The notes under the pieces were generated by a model. The model was not told the origin of the DNA. It did no database searches and saw nothing but the letters and a program-made list of their open reading frames with translations. Shown here piece after piece: positions 60,589-64,000 of a DNA stretch of 64,000 nt. Position 1 is the stretch's first letter. Each line of letters opens with the position of its first letter. Where the stretch lies: NCBI GenBank assembly GCA_916048095.2, contig OU696584.1, positions 3,179,317-3,243,316 of the forward strand, written 5' to 3'. Both the position numbers and the translations under genes were made by a program. The DNA is from Sacculina carcini (Eukaryota; Arthropoda; Thecostraca; Sacculinidae).

Positions 60589-61800
60589 TGTAGGACATCG
60601 CTGTCCCAAGCGCGCCTGTCTTTAATACACATTGTTTTTATCAAGTTACAAGCTATTTCGGCATTGTTTTTGTGAGGCGGAGTTTGTGGGAAATGTGCTC
60701 GGCGGAGTTAGTGTGGTGAACGTTGTTGACCCGGCTTCGGCAGTAGTGGTGACGACACCTTCAGCATCAGTGGCGGAGATCTATGGAGCGGTGTCATGGC
60801 TCAGCGACGTGTCAGAAGTGTTGCGACGTGCGGAAGTGTGGCGGTGAAGCGTGGTGCCGGCTGAAGACAGCGAGGAAGCTGTGGTCGAAGGTGCTTGTCG
60901 GCCCGCCTGTTCTGGACACGTCGCTGGTATGTCGATGAAAGCTGCTGGTGCTGGAGCTCTGATATGAAGTGAAGGCTGCCGAAGTCGGGGGCATCTGAGT
61001 GGAAGACCGGTGGTGTTCCGCAGCGTGGCAAGATGGTGTGCAGGGGGACGGCAGTGGATCATGGTGCCGGCAAGGAGGCAGCCGGGGAGCTGCGCCGAGG
61101 TTTCTTGCTGTCCCGCCTGGCTAGGACACGTCGCTGACCTGTCGGAGAAAGCTGCGGTGATGGAGAAGGCTGGTGGAGACGCGGGAATGCGATTGGCGGA
61201 GGAGAGATGCGGTTGGTGAAAGTGATTTAGCATTGAGGAACACGTCGAGTTTCGTCGTTTAGTCGATTTTTGTTTCCTTGCTTGTTCGCTTTTTGCGCAC
61301 GTACATGCAGTGTTTTTGTCTGCTTAGGTGCTTAGTTGTACAGTTGGTTAGTGGCGAGTGTAGTGCTTTATTTGCTTCCGTGTTTGTTCGTTTGCGCAGA
61401 ACGTGTAATCTTTAAGATCAGGGGGGAATGTGGCTTGATTGTAATAACGTAACAATGTGTGCATGGGAGTGTAGGTGTGTGCGTATGGTTGAGTGATTGT
61501 AGAGTGTGAGAGGTGCGTACTTGTGTGAATGGATTTCTTTTGCATGTGCTGTATTGCAGCGAGGAGTGTGCAAGATTGCAAGTGTCGAGTTTCAGGTGTC
61601 GTGGTGGCGTTTGTTTGCTCTGCATGTGTATATGAGTGTGTGTGCGCGTATGTAATGGTGTCCTTGTATTGTCTTCTGAGTTCGTGGAGGGATTCGGGTT
61701 CGGGCGTGCTCGCTGTGTGGTGTTGTCTTGTAGGCGCGCGTGGGACATCGCTGTTCAACGCGCACCTGTCTTTCAATACATATTGTTTTGTCAAGTTACA
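60589..61800 (+). mobile_element. Short non-autonomous LTR element
   Basis: The last about 60 bp of an LTR at 60589-60650 (GGACATCGCTG...TCAAGTTACA) recur at the end of the 3' LTR 61429-61800, which starts TGTGGCTTGATTG after a polypurine tract ATCAGGGGGG (61417-61426). Between them lie only about 780 bp without gag or pol, containing two diverged copies of a roughly 200-bp unit (GGTGCCGGC...GGACACGTCGCTG at about 60855 and 61060). The 5' LTR is truncated. Confidence 0.6.
61429..61800 (+). repeat. 3' LTR of the short element
   Basis: 372 bp, TGTGG...GTTACA. Related to the insertion at 7400-7827. Confidence 0.55.
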
Positions 61801-61933
61801 GTACATGCAGATACACGCGAGCACCTTGAAGATTGGATTTTCCAAGTTCGCAGACTTACGACCAAAAGAGTGTGTGTTGCCTGGTGCCAGTGGTGCACAT
61901 GCAGTATGTCTTTCCACTGCTCACCAAAATGTT

Positions 61934-61960
61934 AAATTAATGATGAGTCATCATTAATTT
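61934..61960. repeat. Perfect palindrome, 13-bp arms
   Basis: AAATTAATGATGA, one base, TCATCATTAATTT. Confidence 0.85.
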
Positions 61961-61971
61961 GTCATCACTGT

Positions 61972-62000
61972 CTACACTGTCATCATTGATGACAGTGTAG
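61972..62000. repeat. Perfect palindrome, 14-bp arms
   Basis: CTACACTGTCATCA, one base, TGATGAC AGTGTAG. Its right arm runs into the LTR start at 61996. Confidence 0.85.
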
Positions 62001-62329
62001 CGCGGTGTATCAGCAAGGCACCGCTGCCTACACACCACGTGGCTGCACTCTCTCCGCTCTCTCCAGAGCGCTCACGCGCTGCTGGCTTGCAGGAGCATCG
62101 CGCCACTGGGCGTGGCTTCAAGCGTTTGCGGACGTTTCCGCCAGGCGCCGCCACGGGCACTGGCTGCGGCATCTGGCGTGTTTGTATGTGTGTGTGTATT
62201 TGTGTGTATGAGGCATGTAATTCACCAGTCGTCAAATAAACTCTCGCGTGAGTACTGTGTTTTGCCAGTGTAGCGAGGCGACGCAATGCCTAACATCTTA
62301 GCATTGCGCCGCCTAACGACTCCGCAACA
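61996..62329 (+). mobile_element. LTR of a tRNA-Trp-primed-type element, left arm of an inverted pair
   Basis: Starts TGTAGCGCGGTGTATCAGC and ends ACTCCGCAACA. TGGTGACCCCGACGTG follows at 62331-62346, resembling primer sites matched to the tRNA-Trp 3' end as known from the CsRn1/Kabuki group. CAAATAAACT at 62235 may be a polyadenylation context. Confidence 0.6.
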
Positions 62330-62330
62330 T

Positions 62331-62346
62331 TGGTGACCCCGACGTG
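62331..62346 (+). promoter_or_regulatory. Primer-binding site, tRNA-Trp-like
   Basis: TGGTGACCCCGACGTG directly behind the LTR end. The assignment to tRNA-Trp is from memory of the CsRn1/Kabuki group. Confidence 0.55.
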
Positions 62347-62381
62347 ATTTGCGAAATAAACTTCCGGGAGAAAAAAAACAA

Positions 62382-62730
62382 TGTTGCGGAGTCGTTAGGA
62401 TGAGATGCCTAACATGATGAGATGCCTAACATCCCAGCATTGCGCCGCCTCGCTACACTGGCAAAACACAGTACTCCCGCGAGAGTTTATTTGACGACTG
62501 GTGAATTACATGCCTCATACACACAAATACACACACACATACAAACACGCCAGATGCCGCAGCCAGTGCCCGTGGCGGAGCCTGGCGGAAACGTGCGCAA
62601 ACGCTTGAAGCCACGCCCAGTGGCGCGATGCTCCTGCAAGCCAGCAGCGCGTGAGCGCTCTGGAGAGAGCGGAGAGAGTGCAGCCACGTGGTGTGTAGGC
62701 AGCGGTGCCTTGCTGATACACCGCGCTACA
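62382..62730 (-). mobile_element. Second LTR copy, right arm of the inverted pair
   Basis: Reverse complement of 61996-62329 over most of its length (349 against 334 bp). The difference is a duplicated GATGAGATGCCTAACAT unit at 62396-62435. The spacer between arms is 52 bp and includes the primer site of the left arm only. Confidence 0.75.
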
Positions 62731-63237
62731 ACACTATCGAAACAATGAAACTTTCTGTCATCTCTATAATTCCAGATTAATGCTTCCGCTAAAACAGCAG
62801 ATGCATATAGTTCGCATTGCATGATATTACAACCCGTATCCTTATGCAGCTTGAAATTGAGCCAATTGAATTACACAGTAAAATTCAGTAGTTTACTTTT
62901 GTAGAATTTGGATTTGGATCCAATTCTATTGGGCCAAATGTGGCCTGTGTTCACCGACACGCGACCCGGCAATTTCCCTTCTTGAAGCAGGGCAACCCAC
63001 GCCTCTGCTAGCCTGTTTAGGCCTGGGCTCAATCAGGACCGGTGTGCTCCGGTATCGTACTGCACCCGGAGGGAGCACTCTCACCTCCAGTGGGTGAGAG
63101 GCCTGAGCCAAGGGGAGAGAGGCAAGGAAGAAGGAAGATACGGGTCCGTGGAATGCAATACTGGTAATACCGGAGCTACCAGCGTAAACTACCACCTATT
63201 ACCCAACGAAAGGAGAGGGATAGCACAACACTTTGAC
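62731..63237. other. No gene; contains a dispersed repeat
   Basis: 62729-62830 matches 26212-26290. 62935-63130 is GC-rich with CCGGTGTGCTCCGG and CTCACCTCCAGTGGGTGAGAG hairpins, family unknown. Confidence 0.45.
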
Positions 63238-63656
63238 TGTAACACGTATCACTGTATTCACTTCACAAAGTTCGACTGACTTGACGAAGCAAGGCATCGA
63301 AATTTACCCCATAATGTTGCTTAACTTGAAACGGTCTAATGCAGGGTATAATGTTCACATAGTAAATGCACAAGTTTACACACATATAAATATTACACGT
63401 AGCGCAGCGACCAGGATTTGAAGCGTACATATATAGCAATGTAAAATAGTACAACGTGTGGCAATCAATTGTATAATTAATATATAATCATGAAACACAT
63501 TTGCTGTATATCGTGCTATCAGACGTACTTATGCTACGCTATCGCACAGTCACAGTCCATAAGGTGGAAAATCGCGCATACAAACAGTGAATATGTACAC
63601 ATGGCGCCATCTAGCGGTATTAGTACGACGCAACTGTTATGGACTGGGTCGCTACA
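63238..63656 (-). repeat. 3' LTR of an element continuing beyond the right edge
   Basis: Minus strand: polypurine tract GACGGGGGGGTAG (63669-63657), then TGTAGCGACCCAGTCC...GTGTTACA. LTR end at 63238 is inferred from the TG...CA rule. Confidence 0.55.
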
Positions 63657-63963
63657 CTACCCCCCCGTCAGAGTTGACTAGGAAGGAGACTCTATACCGT
63701 TTGGGAGTTCGCACAATTCGTCCTACACGAGTCTGCAAAATGGATGGTGGTTGTGTGGATTCAGTTGGTGGTGATAACTGTCGTTTATGTGTTTGCCTGT
63801 TTCGTTGTTGTGAAGGTTGTGTTTGTTGTTGATCCTGTGGTCGTTTACACGGACGGACGCAGATGATGGACGCAGTCGTCGTATGACTGTTCGCATGACA
63901 TCGGCGAATGAAGATTGTGAGTATGGCGTTGAATGTGCGCGCGACGGCTCTACCATCTCGCAT
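63657..63963 (-). pseudogene. C-terminal end of an LTR-element pol
   Basis: The minus frame ends SILQTRVGRIVRTPKRYRV then SFLVNSDGGVV, whose codons overlap the polypurine tract. A TRxGRxxxxPxRY tail is typical for the end of Gypsy integrases. The upstream part is Gln/Asn/Thr-rich (QQQTQPSQQRNRQTHK). The rest of the element lies beyond 64000, so I cannot tell if it is intact. Confidence 0.6.
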
Positions 63964-64000
63964 GGGATTCTAAGCGGCTCACCATATACAAGCTCTGCTG

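Noticed and set aside
60781..61233. Pro/Ala-rich ORF of 150 codons on the minus strand.
   Set aside because: Falls in the tandem-duplicated GC-rich interior of a short LTR element. Both strands are open and no domain is seen.
62005..62748. Two conserved proteins on opposite strands (GTAAYTPRGCTLSALS).
   Set aside because: The same LTR in inverted orientation read twice; no start or domain evidence.
1..64000. A novel defence, toxin or operon-like system.
   Set aside because: All recognisable coding DNA is host DGKE or transposable-element proteins. No gene cluster with shared orientation and spacing is present.

Overview
The window is animal nuclear DNA, most likely from an invertebrate. Genes are split by GT/AG introns, one gene covers more than 24 kb, and most of the sequence is layered transposable elements (piggyBac, BEL/Pao, Penelope, CR1/L2-type and I/R1-type LINEs, several Gypsy elements, Copia, tRNA-derived SINEs) with CA/GT and TA microsatellites. 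I cannot place the lineage from the sequence alone.

One host gene is recognisable, on the minus strand: a diacylglycerol kinase of the epsilon type. Five coding exons lie at 38211-38038, 26583-26412, 15045-14915, 14533-14311 and 14076-14003. They join in frame with matching phases and GT/AG borders. They encode an N-terminal membrane segment, two C1 zinc domains and the first strand and glycine loop of the kinase domain. The rest of the kinase must lie beyond the left edge, so about 1-38,200 is probably inside this gene, nearly all of it intron filled by transposons.

Layout, left to right. 1-2324: CR1/L2-type LINE, minus. 2979-5821: complete piggyBac element between TTAA sites. 5964-8057: broken copy of an uncharacterised cysteine-rich family, split by a GT-rich insertion. 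8060-11241: BEL/Pao remnant carrying a 1.2 kb minisatellite. 11.6-13.2 kb: head-to-tail Penelope pieces. 14.0-15.05 kb: DGKE exons 3-5. 15.8-26.1 kb: an I/R1-type LINE split by a 6.8 kb LTR element, itself split by a 2.4 kb DNA transposon. 26.4-26.6 kb: DGKE exon 2. 26.7-34.6 kb: Gypsy-1, split by a 4 kb insertion holding a nearly whole CR1-type LINE. 34.6-37.9 kb: Copia element lacking its reverse transcriptase, inserted in the Gypsy-1 gag. 38.0-38.2 kb: DGKE exon 1. 39-46.7 kb: three degraded plus-strand LINEs. 46.7-53.3 kb: Gypsy-2, its 5' LTR split by a LINE. 53.7-58.3 kb: full-length Gypsy-3 with an intact gag-pol frame. 58.4-64 kb: a satellite, a gag-protease fragment, a short non-autonomous LTR element, an inverted LTR pair and the 3' end of a further LTR element.

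No operon-like or defence-like system is visible. The most interesting content is the host gene hidden among transposons, the deeply nested insertions that can be undone base by base from their target duplications, an unclassified 2.4 kb DNA transposon, and a few odd repeat structures.
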